The position numbers were made by a program, and so were the translations under genes. The notes beneath the pieces are model-generated. The model worked only from the letters and a program-made list of their open reading frames with translations. It made no database searches and was not told where the DNA came from. A stretch of DNA of 64,000 nucleotides, taken from NCBI GenBank assembly GCA_009746045.1, contig RPFO01000578.1, positions 190,915 through 254,914 on the forward strand, in the 5' to 3' direction. This DNA comes from Mesostigma viride. Lineage: Eukaryota > Streptophyta > Mesostigmatophyceae > Mesostigmatales > Mesostigmataceae. Below, piece by piece: positions 23,701 to 35,700 of the stretch (position 1 is the first letter of the stretch; every line of letters begins with the position of its first letter).

Positions 23701-26700
23701 GTGGAGTGGGAGCAATGGATACACGAATCTGGCTTCTTGCACGAGCTATGGGCAACATATGCAGGCTCTGTGAAACAAAACTCAGGCCCATTGGGCCACT
23801 GGAGCTATTTTTCATTAGCATCACAATTACAACGCAGTACAACGCAGTGGGAAAAATGAGAGCCCTTCACAACATGACGCAACGACACGAGCCCCATAAA
23901 CGGGGCCATAGTGAGCTTGGAGGGTCAAAACGTTGAAAATAGGTGTTGTATAAGTTATACAGCATCAAACATGCATCAAACATCATGACTGGATGACCTA
24001 ATATGACTGAATCAGGCAGCCATAGCCAAAGCATCATCCACTCTCACAACGTGTTGAGCACATGCCTCGTGGGAACGGAGGTGCTGGGTTGTCATTCCAT
24101 AACGCGTGCAATACTGAAAGAAAGAGGCACGTGTAATGCAAGGCTTGGATAGGTTGAGTGATCCATGAGCTTACATGCAGGCAAAGATGACGCTGGAATG
24201 CATGCTAGCAAATGGTGGCAAGATGCTAACAACACATGATTAAACACCATGATTATGGGCACCTAGCTGATCTTCTTGCACAATCAACGCAGTATAAACC
24301 ATCAACATCCAATCCTCACGATATATGCACGGCTTGACGACGTATACAGCACCTAAATACTGCACAACCTGCTATGGCTGACATGCAAGCAACGTCGAGT
24401 AGGATGGCGGTCTTAGAGAGGCTGGGCAGAGGTCGGTAGAAATAAGTGGAAAACTGGCAGAAACTAGGTAGAAACACGATATACTTATGCCTGCAAGCAC
24501 TATTGAGCCGGTGGCAGAGGCCATTTCCAGGAAAATACAGCATACCGTAGCAATAGCCACGGTCACGCCTTACGCTATTTGCAGGCACCATCATGCCCGG
24601 AGCTACCCAATAAAAGTCTGCACAAATCTCGGTTTAGCCGAGAGTCCGGGCGTTCGGAATGAATAAACATGCGTTAAGAAGTCGAAACACCATGGAAATA
24701 CCAAGCATGGTGCCGCAGCAGACCCGAGTCTTGACGTAATAATATGTATGCCGGTTTCCAGGGTTTCCGCATGAAAGTTGGGTGAGAAACTGGAAAAAAC
24801 TACGTTTCCTTTGCCCCAGTACCTCAAAAAACTCGTAGAAACCTAATTATCAACCTTTGAACGCATCATCATGGTCGTGCCACCCAACAGCCACTGAAAT
24901 TCGCGCGAAAACTGGCGAGATCTACCTGCCGCCATCGCCGTCATCTTTACCTTCGTCCTGCGAAAATGCCTGATTTCAGTGGTACATATTTGTTTGCAGC
25001 TGTCACAAAAAAAATACCAAAAATACCAGGATTTTTTCTTGAATTCTATGAGATGTTTCTGACCTATGTTGAAAGTTTCAGACCAAAAATCGCATGTTTA
25101 ATAGGTTTGCCACGTGTCAGATTACAACGCGATACATCGCGTTCTAACCCTACAACGCGATGTATCGCGTTGTCAAAAAACACGGGTTAAGGTACGAATC
25201 CCAGGTACACTACGCGCGAAGTACCAGGTGCGCCGCCAGGCACGTGGCTGCTGAAGGCGGCCTCCCCTCCGGAGCGCAGCGAAGGAGCACATTACTTCAA
25301 AAAAGGGACGGAAAGGAAATTCAGCAGCGACGGGCGACAGGCAACTACTAGCCATGGGAAAATTCAGCGAGGGACGGAAGGAATTTCAGCGACGACAGGC
25401 CACGGGCCACGGGCCACGGGCAAAGGGCGATTTCAGCGAGGGATGGAATTTCTGAGCCGACGGGGAACGGGCGACGGGCGACAGGCGACGGGCGACAGGC
25501 GACGTGTGACGGGCGACAGGCCACGGGCAATGCAGCAAGGGACGGAAGGAATGACGGGCGTCGGGCGACCGGGCCACTGCCGTAGCCACGGGCAACTAGC
25601 CACGGGCAAGAAATTTTGGCAACGGAGGGATGGAAGGAATTTCAACGCGCCACTAGCCACGGGCGACGTGCCACGGGCACGGGAATTCAGATAGCAGCCG
25701 GACTTGATTAGGCAGCCCGACTTGAATAGGCAGCCGGACATATTAGGGGCTTGGCCCTTATCAGGTCTACTCGTAGAACATCTAATCACGCAACAAAAAC
25801 CGCATCTTTAAGCATGGCACCTAGTAGGCATTTGCTGCACGAAGTAAGCAAGAAATCAGGTACAGCCAACTGAAAAATGAAACCTAGCTACGGCCCCCAA
25901 TCCCAGGCTAGCTTTCAGGTGCAAACTTCCCTGATTATATTACACAAACGCTTTATTGCCAAAGCATCACACATAACTCGAGTAATCATGAACTCCATGG
26001 CCAGCATCCGGCCACACTGGGGTTTTGGCTGGGCGCAAGGCAATTGGCATCATTTACGTGAATTTCCAGGTCCGGCCGACCTACCCCGAGTATCCAAGAT
26101 CTGGTACGACATACTTTTACTGTTCAAACACTCTTGGCAGACCAAACCGCCCGATTTCTCGTCAGCTAATTTACCATACACCCCCGTCACGCAATTTTTG
26201 GCTCCCCATTTTTTGCGGTACTTTTACATGTTTTCCCAAACTCTCATTGCTGCCACACTTTGGACCAAAACTTTAACCATTCCTACCCTTTCATCAAATC
26301 CACTTTGCAGGACCCCCCATGCCCTATTTTCCTTGAAAACATTGTTGCCCTACCAAACAATTTCTCAAAAATTAAAAAGAATGCCCTGTGAGATATTTTA
26401 ATCCACCGAAGGTATAATTCAAACTATAGTGGTGGTATACACGAAGCAAGGATTGCTCAGGACCCTCACAAGGTAATATTTCGACATACACATTAGGCTT
26501 GCAGAATCTATTTCTCCAAGGGTTTGCCTTAAGGCACCCTGGCAGGGACCCACGGATTGCCCGTCGGGCGACATAATTCGAAGTATAAAAAACATATGCC
26601 ACAAAGCCGCGCAAAGCTTACAAAAATAGAAAAAGAAATTTTAGCCTCAAACTTACACTGTAAGTTCTACACGCCTCTGCAGTAATGATCAGGGCCCCTA

Positions 26701-29700
26701 ATGGCCAGATGTCCTACAACGTTGTCCATGCATAAAAATTGTGGCGAAGGAGAAGCCAAGGCTTTAACATTACGATGGTTCACACAAAGCACATGTGTGC
26801 CAGACACAAACATCCTGTCACTTTAATGATGCAAAACCTTGGGAATGACTGAAGGTAAGCATACTATTTACACCCTGTCCTAATTCACAAGCTTCACGGA
26901 TAAGGCAATTTCTATATAGCGCCCACAGTACCGCTACTCTAACTGGCAGTAGCAACAACCATGCACAAGTTAGCAAGCAGCAAGGCAACCACCGCAGTAA
27001 CAGGATGGCATTTTCAGAGAGCAGCTGCTGACCCATTTGGCAGAGACGCCCGGGCCTGCAACTTAGTGGGCATTCCTCCGCGTCCTGTTCCTATGGCTCC
27101 TACAAAAGGCAAAGTCTCACCACCTGCGGCACCATTATGACCGTTGCGTCTTATTCCAAATGGGCATAGCAGTCTGTGCTTCCTGCTACTGTAAAACTTT
27201 ACCCTGACAAGGTACCCCAGCCGAACCAGTGTGGACTCCAACAGATCGAGGGTGACTCCAACAAGCCTACCGTGCATGCAATCGTGAGCACAGGCTGCCA
27301 CGCACACTCACCGGGTCCCCAGGAGCCTGCGGCCCCGACTCGCGCCCACCCTTGCCCGCCTCCGGTGCATATCGACCCTTCCATCCCCATCCCTCCGCTG
27401 CTGTGTCAACCACAACACCTTCCCCTTGCGCGCCGCCCGCCTTGTTTTCACCCACTCGCAGCTCCACAATACGGCTGCCAGCGCCCATCGCCCCCGTGGT
27501 CGCGCCGTTGTCCGCCCGCGTGTCCACGATCAGATCCCCCTCCCCCGGTGAGCTGTTCCTGCGGAACCGGGCAACCACGCGCGTCGCCCGCGCGGCTGCC
27601 CTCAGCTCCTTCACCAACTGCGCGAGCGGCGTGTCCAGCGGCAGCAGCTGCAGTCTCTGCACCACGTGGCTCCAGCACTGGTGGTGGTGGTCCTCCTGGT
27701 CACGCTCATGCACCCGCAGCGGCGGCAGCGCCGTGCCTACCTCAGCAAGCTCCTCCTCGCCCTCGTCCCTGTCCCTGTCCCCATCTCCTCCGCCCCCCAC
27801 ACCGGCATCACCGCCTGCGGCGGCTTCCTTCTTGTCTGCCATGAACCCGTGAAACCGGCCTGTCGGCAAGCCGCCAGTGTGTCTGCCGGCCAGGTTGCCG
27901 CGATTCCAACCAGACACCTTCATCCCAGCAGCAGGCGCCCAACATGAGAAAGGCGACTGCCCTTGGGGCCCCCCCGTGCCCCTCGCCCCATCTCCCACGT
28001 CCCCACGGCCGTGTGTGCCCCAGTGCCACCTCTTGGTCGTGACCACTGCCGACTCCTCATGGTCCATCGTGCAGGCGGGATAAGCCGTGGCCCCGCCACC
28101 ACGGCGGTTCATGCCCTGCGTGATATCCCCTACGCCCGCAAGGTCATTGCTCGCCTTGCCCGTGGCATTGCTCTCACCGACGGGGGCCAGCGGGAGGACC
28201 TTGGTCATGACCCCCCCCACAACGCCACGCACGCTGAGAATATCCCAGTCTAACGTGCACTCCTCTCGAAGACGTGCAGGAGGGGGCTGAGCAATCACAG
28301 GGAGTGCATGCTGCTTTGCCTGTGGCTGCGCGCCAGTCCCTCCGACGCTGCCCCCGCCGGCACACGCACCTACATCCCTGAGTAACCCTGGTGCTGCAAT
28401 ATCCGTCAGGTTGCCATGCTGCTGCTGCGGCGGCTGCTGCTGATGCTGCAAAAAGGTTGCTTTTGTCTCCAGAATGAGAACGCTCAGGTCTTGCACGAGC
28501 GTGGAAGCGCCCCAGCTCTCAAACCGCCGTCGCGACTCGGTCAAAAAGGCGAGCGCAACGGATGGTCGCCCGGCGCTCGCATGGTACAGGCCCGCCAGCT
28601 TGCAGATCAGGCCGGCATCCTTGAAGAACCGGCCCTCATCTGCCCGCCGCAGTGCGTCCTCGTATGCTGATGTGGCGGCTGCATGCTGGTGGGTCATGCG
28701 CGCGTGCTCGGCGCGCACCAGCAAGTATCTGCGGGAATCTCATTCCAAAGGCCACCCCCCCAAACCACACACACACACAAGTGTAAGTTGAATCATAACA
28801 GCATTGCTACAACATAGTGGCAATCATTGCACATGGAACATTAGAATAGATGAGAAAGCGTCAGGGTATTAAGAAGGATAGGTAGGCACGTAGAAACCAT
28901 GTAACGACACATGGCCTCTGTAACGACACATGGCCTCCCACTCTGCTTGCAGGCACATGTGTCGGCAAATGAGCCACTAAGTGGTCAAGCGGGCTTGATC
29001 CCCGCCCACCCTAGTCATACCCTCCCTTCTCCTTGCCCTTCTTGTCTACAGTAAAGGATATACGAGAAATCAACAGCCCCTCATCGGGCAACGCGTGAGC
29101 AGTCTTCTAGGCACAAGAATGCTGCCAGCTTGATCTTAAAAAAGAACTAACACCTCGCATGCTGGGGGTCGTATGCCATGAGAATAGCACATAGCTAAAC
29201 TACCCCAGGAGTGAAGAAATAAACCCCAAACACACGGCTGAATGTACACAGTGAGAACACCCTGTCCTCTTTCTGCACAGAGGTTGTCTCAAAGAGGATT
29301 GGCCGCCTGCGTGGCAAGATCATGGCAGATCAGGTGGCGTGCTGCCCTACATAGCCATGACGGCACTCTGGGAGCCCCCCCCTGGCAGTTTGGGCGCATG
29401 AACGCCGCACGCACACACACACATACACACGCGGACGCACACACGTGCGCCCCGTGCACGCACGCTCGCACGCGGTGCTGGGCGGGCGGGCAGGCGGGCG
29501 GGCGGACGAGCTGGCAGGCGGGTGGCTGGGCAAGCACATTGATCAAACAACTGGCATTGAGCTCATTTCCACCCACAACTATTTCCACAAAAATGCGCAC
29601 ACTGCAACCGCCAGTGGTGCGACCAAAAATGCCAGAAACGGTATCATGTAGCCGCCCCGTGTGGGGAAATAAGGCACAAACCCATGCTAGGAATCGGTAG

Positions 29701-32700
29701 CGTCACATTCCCTAGCCTACCTTGGCAGTTAGTATGGGCAACATATGTGCTGGGCCAGTGCTTAATTCAGGAATGTCATGGTTGGCTCACTTATGCAGGT
29801 GCGACTCTGGGAAGCTCTTGCTCCACAGCTCGAGTGCAGCCATGGCAGTGGTCAGCGTGCGGGTCAACTCAGCCCGCCGCTCGCGCTCCTCATTCGTCGC
29901 AGCTGCTCCGTTTGCCGGGCCCGGCCGTTCCTCCTTGCTGGGCCCCGCCTTGACAAGCTGGTCCACAATAACCAGTGCCTGCGGTTCCAGCAAGGTCGCA
30001 GATTGATGTCCAGAAAGGCTTCTTTAAAAGCCCTATAAATGCCCCTTCCGATGAAAGGTTGTCCCCGCAAAGCCTAGCTTTACATGGTTCTTTCCCAGTG
30101 TTTTTAGTAACGTGACGCATGCATCAGCGGGCTGGCGTGCCAGCTCTTACGCGTCAGGAATTTTACCCCGCAAGTCAGCCATCTGATGCCTAAATTTTGG
30201 CCGCGCGTCAGTTGTAAATATTGGGTGTCCGTCAGTCATCTGACGCGCACCAAGTCCTTACGCGTCAGGCATGCCAATATGATGTGCACAGGCCACAGGC
30301 ATCTTACGCCGCGGCAACATTAGTTCGCCGCGCCTATACTTGCATTTCGTACACAATTGTAAGTATAAGCCCACCCAGGCCCACCTAACCAAATCGTACT
30401 TGAGATTTTAGTGCATGGACCAGGCACTGACTGAAATATGGGCCTGCAACGATACAAATACATGGGCCGGGCCCGCAAACTGGTTTGCCAACGCGAGACA
30501 AAATTTTTGGTGCAGCCAGCGAGGTGGCGATGGCGATTGTACTGGTCACATAACCTATTGTAAGCCAAGCGTACCTAAACTTACGATGGATGCGTTGTAA
30601 TAGCAACTGCTATTTCGTAGGTGCGTTTTCTACTTTTCTTGCAACCTGTGGGGTGCATCCGTTTAGGTATCATGCTGAGGCGGTAGGAAATAAATTCGTC
30701 GGCCAACTCCAGCTTATCCGAAGTCTAGGCAGCGTTTTTTCGTTTTTCTGCATTACATGGCCTTGTACCTGACTCGCGAATCTGCAGCGAGGTTTGGGCA
30801 CACCGAAAGCGTGGCATGGGGTCAAAGGAGGCGGACTCCTAAAAAGGTTTCATTCTTGGGCGATTTCGTCATATTTCAAGAAGCAAACTGCCAACGGGGC
30901 AGGATCAAGTCTTGTCTCGCTCTTGTCGATGTAACAAAGGCCGTGAAGGAGCTAGAGTTTCGGAACGAGAGGAAAAAGTCAACCGCAGATAAGTCTGAGC
31001 CGACAGAATCCTCTGAATAGTTCAGTCATGACGATGAAGACACGAGTTCTACGTCCGGGACCTAAACTTTGTCCGATTCCGGGAAGGACAATGCAGGGTC
31101 AGCTTGTGCAAGTCCAAGTTTGCTCTCATTATGTTTTTGAAAGCTTGATAAGGCCAGTTTTAACAATGTAGCATGTTTGAGATCCAACGTTGTAATACCT
31201 GTCCTGCCAGTTCACCCTTGAAACCTCTCATCACCCTATCCCTGTCCCATCTTGCACCTGCCCCCAATTCAACTGCCCCACCCCCCTTCCCCGGGAATTC
31301 TGCTCCTTCAGGGTCCCTGAGGGTAATTCTACCCTATAGGGGGCCCTTGGGACCTGCCCCTAACTGAGATGAGGCTGACGCGCCACCAGCGGTGGCGTGT
31401 CGGCCGTCCGACGCGCTGCCAACCCGTCAGCCGACTGATGCGTGCCAAAAACCCTTACTTGAAATACTGTTCTTCCCTACCACGTTATGCCCAACGAGAT
31501 TGGGGTGGTCTTGTCAAGCAAGAAGGCTTGAAGGTTGAGACATGGGCTTACTGTGAGGCAAGGGTGGAGACGAGCTGCATCTTGTAGGCTTAAGGAACAG
31601 CATCCCAAGGATTCAGCTGACGCAAACCTAGCAGCACTAAACAACTTCATGAATCTCATCAAGCTTGTGAGTTGCTAGCATGCAATACTTTCAGTTTGGA
31701 CGCCTTGAAGCCATCACTGTACATCTCCACGTACATTATATGCCAGCTGCAGCAAATATAGCAAAGCATCACCAAACTTCCACAGAACGCTGATAGAAGA
31801 CTGGGCCAGCCATGGGGAGCACCAAACCCATGTACAGTATCCGATTCTAGGACTAGCCAATCCTACCCCGGCATGTCCCAAAATGCCACCTGTCAACATT
31901 GAACTAGTGCATAATCCACTATGCAATGCATACCCTATTAATACCCCTGACGTCTAAAACATGATTCCAACGCCAGAAAGTGGGGTGATCGGGCTTTTCG
32001 ACGTCACGTATCCGATTGGCCTGTTTGAGAGGAACTCATGGAAGGTAGAAACCAAAGCAAATGCGGTCGGGGCCAACTCAGCCCACTTGTCACTCAGAAA
32101 AGGGGTAGCCGGCGCGAAGACTAGTTCGAGGGTAAAACGCCACCTCACTGGCAGGCATGCATTAAAGCTAAGATTAGTTGTCTTACGACACCATAGCACT
32201 GGCAAAGAAGGCCCTACATAAACCCTAACACACCTTACACTATCAATGCAGAGCCCACATCAAACTAAACAAACCAGACACGTAGCACCTAGTTCATCCA
32301 CAACAACAGCAAGAACAATTTTTCTGCAGCAAAATGTCCCCTACCAACGACTTCCGTTGTAGAGCCAGGCGGTGCTGCAAAAGTGACCTCCCGCCATGTC
32401 TTTTCCAACACTGGAAAATAAGGTGGCACACTGTCACCAGAAACAAGCAACCACCCCCTGGCCCAATTTTATATCTGTTTTGCCTCCACCATTAACCCCA
32501 TTAATTGGCTAACTCCTAGTCTCCTGGATAAGCTCTGCCTACCTGGAAGAGCCGGAACTCCACGAGCAGCAGCTGGCCCTTGCCATAGTCCAAGTACTTG
32601 TCACCGACGTCCATGACCTTGGCGGCGCGCGCCATGTCGCCCATGAGAAAGCACAGCTGCAGCTTCATGGTCGTGTACAGAAACACCAGCATCCCATTGT

Positions 32701-35700
32701 CCCACAGCTCGTCCACCGCCTCCTCGCGCCAGCTCCCATACGAGAGGCAAGTGCGCTTGCTCGCCTTGCCGCCGATCAGCAACGCGAGCACCCCCGGCTG
32801 GGCATGCCTCAGATTGTGGTGGTTGTTACCTGGCTCGACCATGTCACTCGCAGAGTTGTTATTGCCGCAGTCACTGCTCACCTCAAGCTCGTTGTCCGCC
32901 ACCGCCCCTGCAGTGTTGGCCCGTTTGAGGGGTGCCTTGGGGGGGCTCGGGGGGGGGCCGCCGCCGATGTTGGCCCCGCCCCCGCTAAGCACGCCTACTG
33001 CCAACGGGCCCATGCCACCGACAGGACCGATCAAGGGAGAGCGGCCACGGTCGGCAGCCGCCGCTGCAGCGGCCGCTGCGGCTGCGGCGGCAGCCCCCCC
33101 CCGCTTGGGGTTGCCCGCGCGCGTGAGGCAGCAGATGACGCCGTACACAATGTCTACGAGTGAAATGTGGGCAATGGACTTGGTGTGCTCCACCAGCTGG
33201 TGCATGCCCAGCAGGTCGCCGAACATGTCAGGCAGTGGGTCGGAGCGCACAAAGCGGTGGATGGGCAGGAAGCTGATGTTGACCGCCAGGTGGACGTAGT
33301 CGCCCATGGCCAGGCTGTCCAGCACGCCCTGCGGCGAGAGACATTGACGGATTGGAACGAGGGTCGTGATGGCCAGCAGAAAGAGGGTGAGCGAACCAGA
33401 CCTGGAACGTTTTCCTGCCCCCCCAACAGCAAGCGAAGTGTGAGGAAACATGACGGTAATGGAAAGCTGGGTCGAAAAGGGAGGATTTGAAAAGACAGGA
33501 GTGGGGCTGGGGCCAGGTCAGGGAAGGTCAGGGTATGATAAACAAGGTACGATCTCCCAGCATATATGCCAGGGTGAATGTGCTGGCTAGAGCAAGGAAG
33601 CAAGGAACACTTAAAGAACACACCCGACAAGTGCATCAACAACATTTTAAGGGTTGAAGAGCACGGCGCAGGCCTGGCATCGCAGCCCCACAAAAAAGTG
33701 GTAAGAAGGCCCACCTTCCCCCACCATAAAAGAGGGCATTGCAAAGCGAAGTTAAAGCCTAGAAGGTCCCGACTGATGGCCTGCCAAACATCCCAACTCA
33801 ACCCCCCTGCCCTTTGCAATAGCGAGCACCCTAACATATACCCTGCCCTCGTAATGGAAAGTTGTCAATGAGCTGATGGTATGCAAGACCATAAATACAA
33901 TACCAATACCATTGAAGACAGAACTATCTATGCAAGCATCCATATCACAAGCAGCACTACAAATACCACTACCACCACAAGTAGCACCACGAATACCCCT
34001 ACAACTACAAGTACCACTAAAAATAGCACTATCGCTAACAACACCACTACAAACAGCATTACACACACCACTACAGCTGCAAGTACCACCACAAATAGCA
34101 ATAAAGAAGCAACCAGCACTGCCACTGCAAATAACACCGCAAATTGCACTACATATAGCATTGCAAGTAGCACTGCCACATCAAGTATCGATAGGAGTTA
34201 AAATACTGATATTTGCATGCACTCAATGACGCCGCTGGCGCACCCACCGTCTGGAAGTGCTCGATGCTGTCTGTTATTGGCCGATGGAATGCCGACACAA
34301 ACGCCCCGTACGTGAAGTGGATGGCCCCGCCTAGCGCCCGGTTGCCCAGTTGGGCGTTCAGCTCCAAGCCCACACACGCAATGTCGAAGCCTTCCTTGCT
34401 GTTGGACGTCACAATGGGGTGCACGCAGCCGCCGTACATGGAGTAGGCGTATGCGCTGAAGCTGCAGTTGCCGTGGCGGATGCTGAGCACTACCATCATG
34501 GCCCCCAGCAGCGACATGAGCGGCTGTGGGGAGGGAAGGAGAAGGAGAAGAGGTAGCAGAGTGGGTGGGTCAGCAGCACGTGGGTGGAAGGGTCAGGTGG
34601 CGTGGGGTGGAGTGGGGAGGGGTCGGATGGGATTGGGTGGGAAAGGGTGGGGTAACCAGGCGGTTTTGGACAGGTTGGGAGAAGGGGGCCAGCACAACGA
34701 AAGAATGAGAGAATGGAGAGTCAAAAGTGACCAAGCATCCGGGCACGGCTAAGACTGCGATCTCGATGTTACAACAACCAGGGAGGGGGAGAGGGAGGTG
34801 GAACGGTGCAAAAGGGAGGGAATGATGAGGCAGCCATATGCTGTTAGATTGATTAATTAATTGATTAAAATGCGCGACTGCATCACCTGGGTACCAATAA
34901 AGGAACCGTCGACTCCTGATCACAACAGATAGGGAGGGCGCCCTAGCTTCTCTCACTGCCACAAGTGGGCAGGCTACAGAGGAATCTCTATGCACCATGG
35001 TGCAGGCCAACTGTGGGTGTATACGGTTAGATGCACACCGCCTAAACCTACTCATGTCAAACAGCTGAACATGGCTAACGCTTCCGTGCCTCCCCTCCCC
35101 TCCCCTCCCCTCCCCTCCCCTCCCCTCCCCTCCCTCTCCCCTCCCCTCCCCTCCCCTCCCCTCCCCTCCCCTCCCCTCCCCTCCCCTCCCCTCCCCCCTC
35201 CCCTCCCCTCCCCTCCCTCCCCTCCCCTCTCTCCCCCTCCCCCCCCCCTCCCCCCCCCCCCCCCCCCCCTCCCCCCCCCTCCCCCCTCCCCCCCTCCCCC
35301 CCCTCCCCCCCCTCCCCCCCTCCCCCCCCTCCCCCTCCTCCCCCTCCCCCCCCCTCCCCCCTCCCCCCCCTCCCCCCCCCCCTCCCCCCCTCCCCCCCCC
35401 CTCCCCCCCCCCCCCTCCCCCCCCCCCCCCCCTCCCCCCCCCCCCCCCCCCCCTCCCCCCCCCCCCCCCCCCCCCCCCCCTCCCCCCTCCCCCCCCTCCC
35501 CCCCCCCCCCCCCCCCCCCCCTCCCCCCCCCCTCCCCCCCCCTCCCCTCCCTCCCCTCCCCCCCCTCCCCTCCCCTCCCCTCCCCTCCCCTCCCCTCCCC
35601 TCCCCTCCCCTCCCCTCCCCTCCCCTCCCCTCCCTCCCCTCCCCTCCCCTCCCTCCCCTCCCCTCCCCTCCCCTCCCCTCCCCTCCCCTCCCTCCCCTCC

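Larger units (their letters stand above)
21372..25186. mobile_element. piggyBac/Kolobok-like non-autonomous element (TTAA target)
   Basis: Both ends are flanked by TTAA (21368-21371 and 25187-25190). The 12-bp terminal inverted repeat is CCCGTGTTTTTT. Just inside, both ends carry the palindrome ACGCGATAyATCGCGT, twice on the right side. TTAA duplications with ends starting CCC are the signature of piggyBac elements; Kolobok also uses TTAA. No transposase-like frame is present, so it would depend on another copy. The element length is 3,815 bp. Confidence 0.7.
20361..27311 (-). other. Intron 12 of the host gene (6,951 nt)
   Basis: GT (GTGAGTGTG) to AG (ACAATGCAG). More than half is a TTAA-flanked transposon-like element (21372-25186). 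The rest holds a minisatellite at 25390-25690 and AT-rich sequence with no recognised gene (20361-21367 and 25700-27311). Confidence 0.82.

Noticed and set aside
33881-34229. Thr/Asn/Ser-rich open frames
   Set aside because: Low-complexity trinucleotide-like sequence in an intron.
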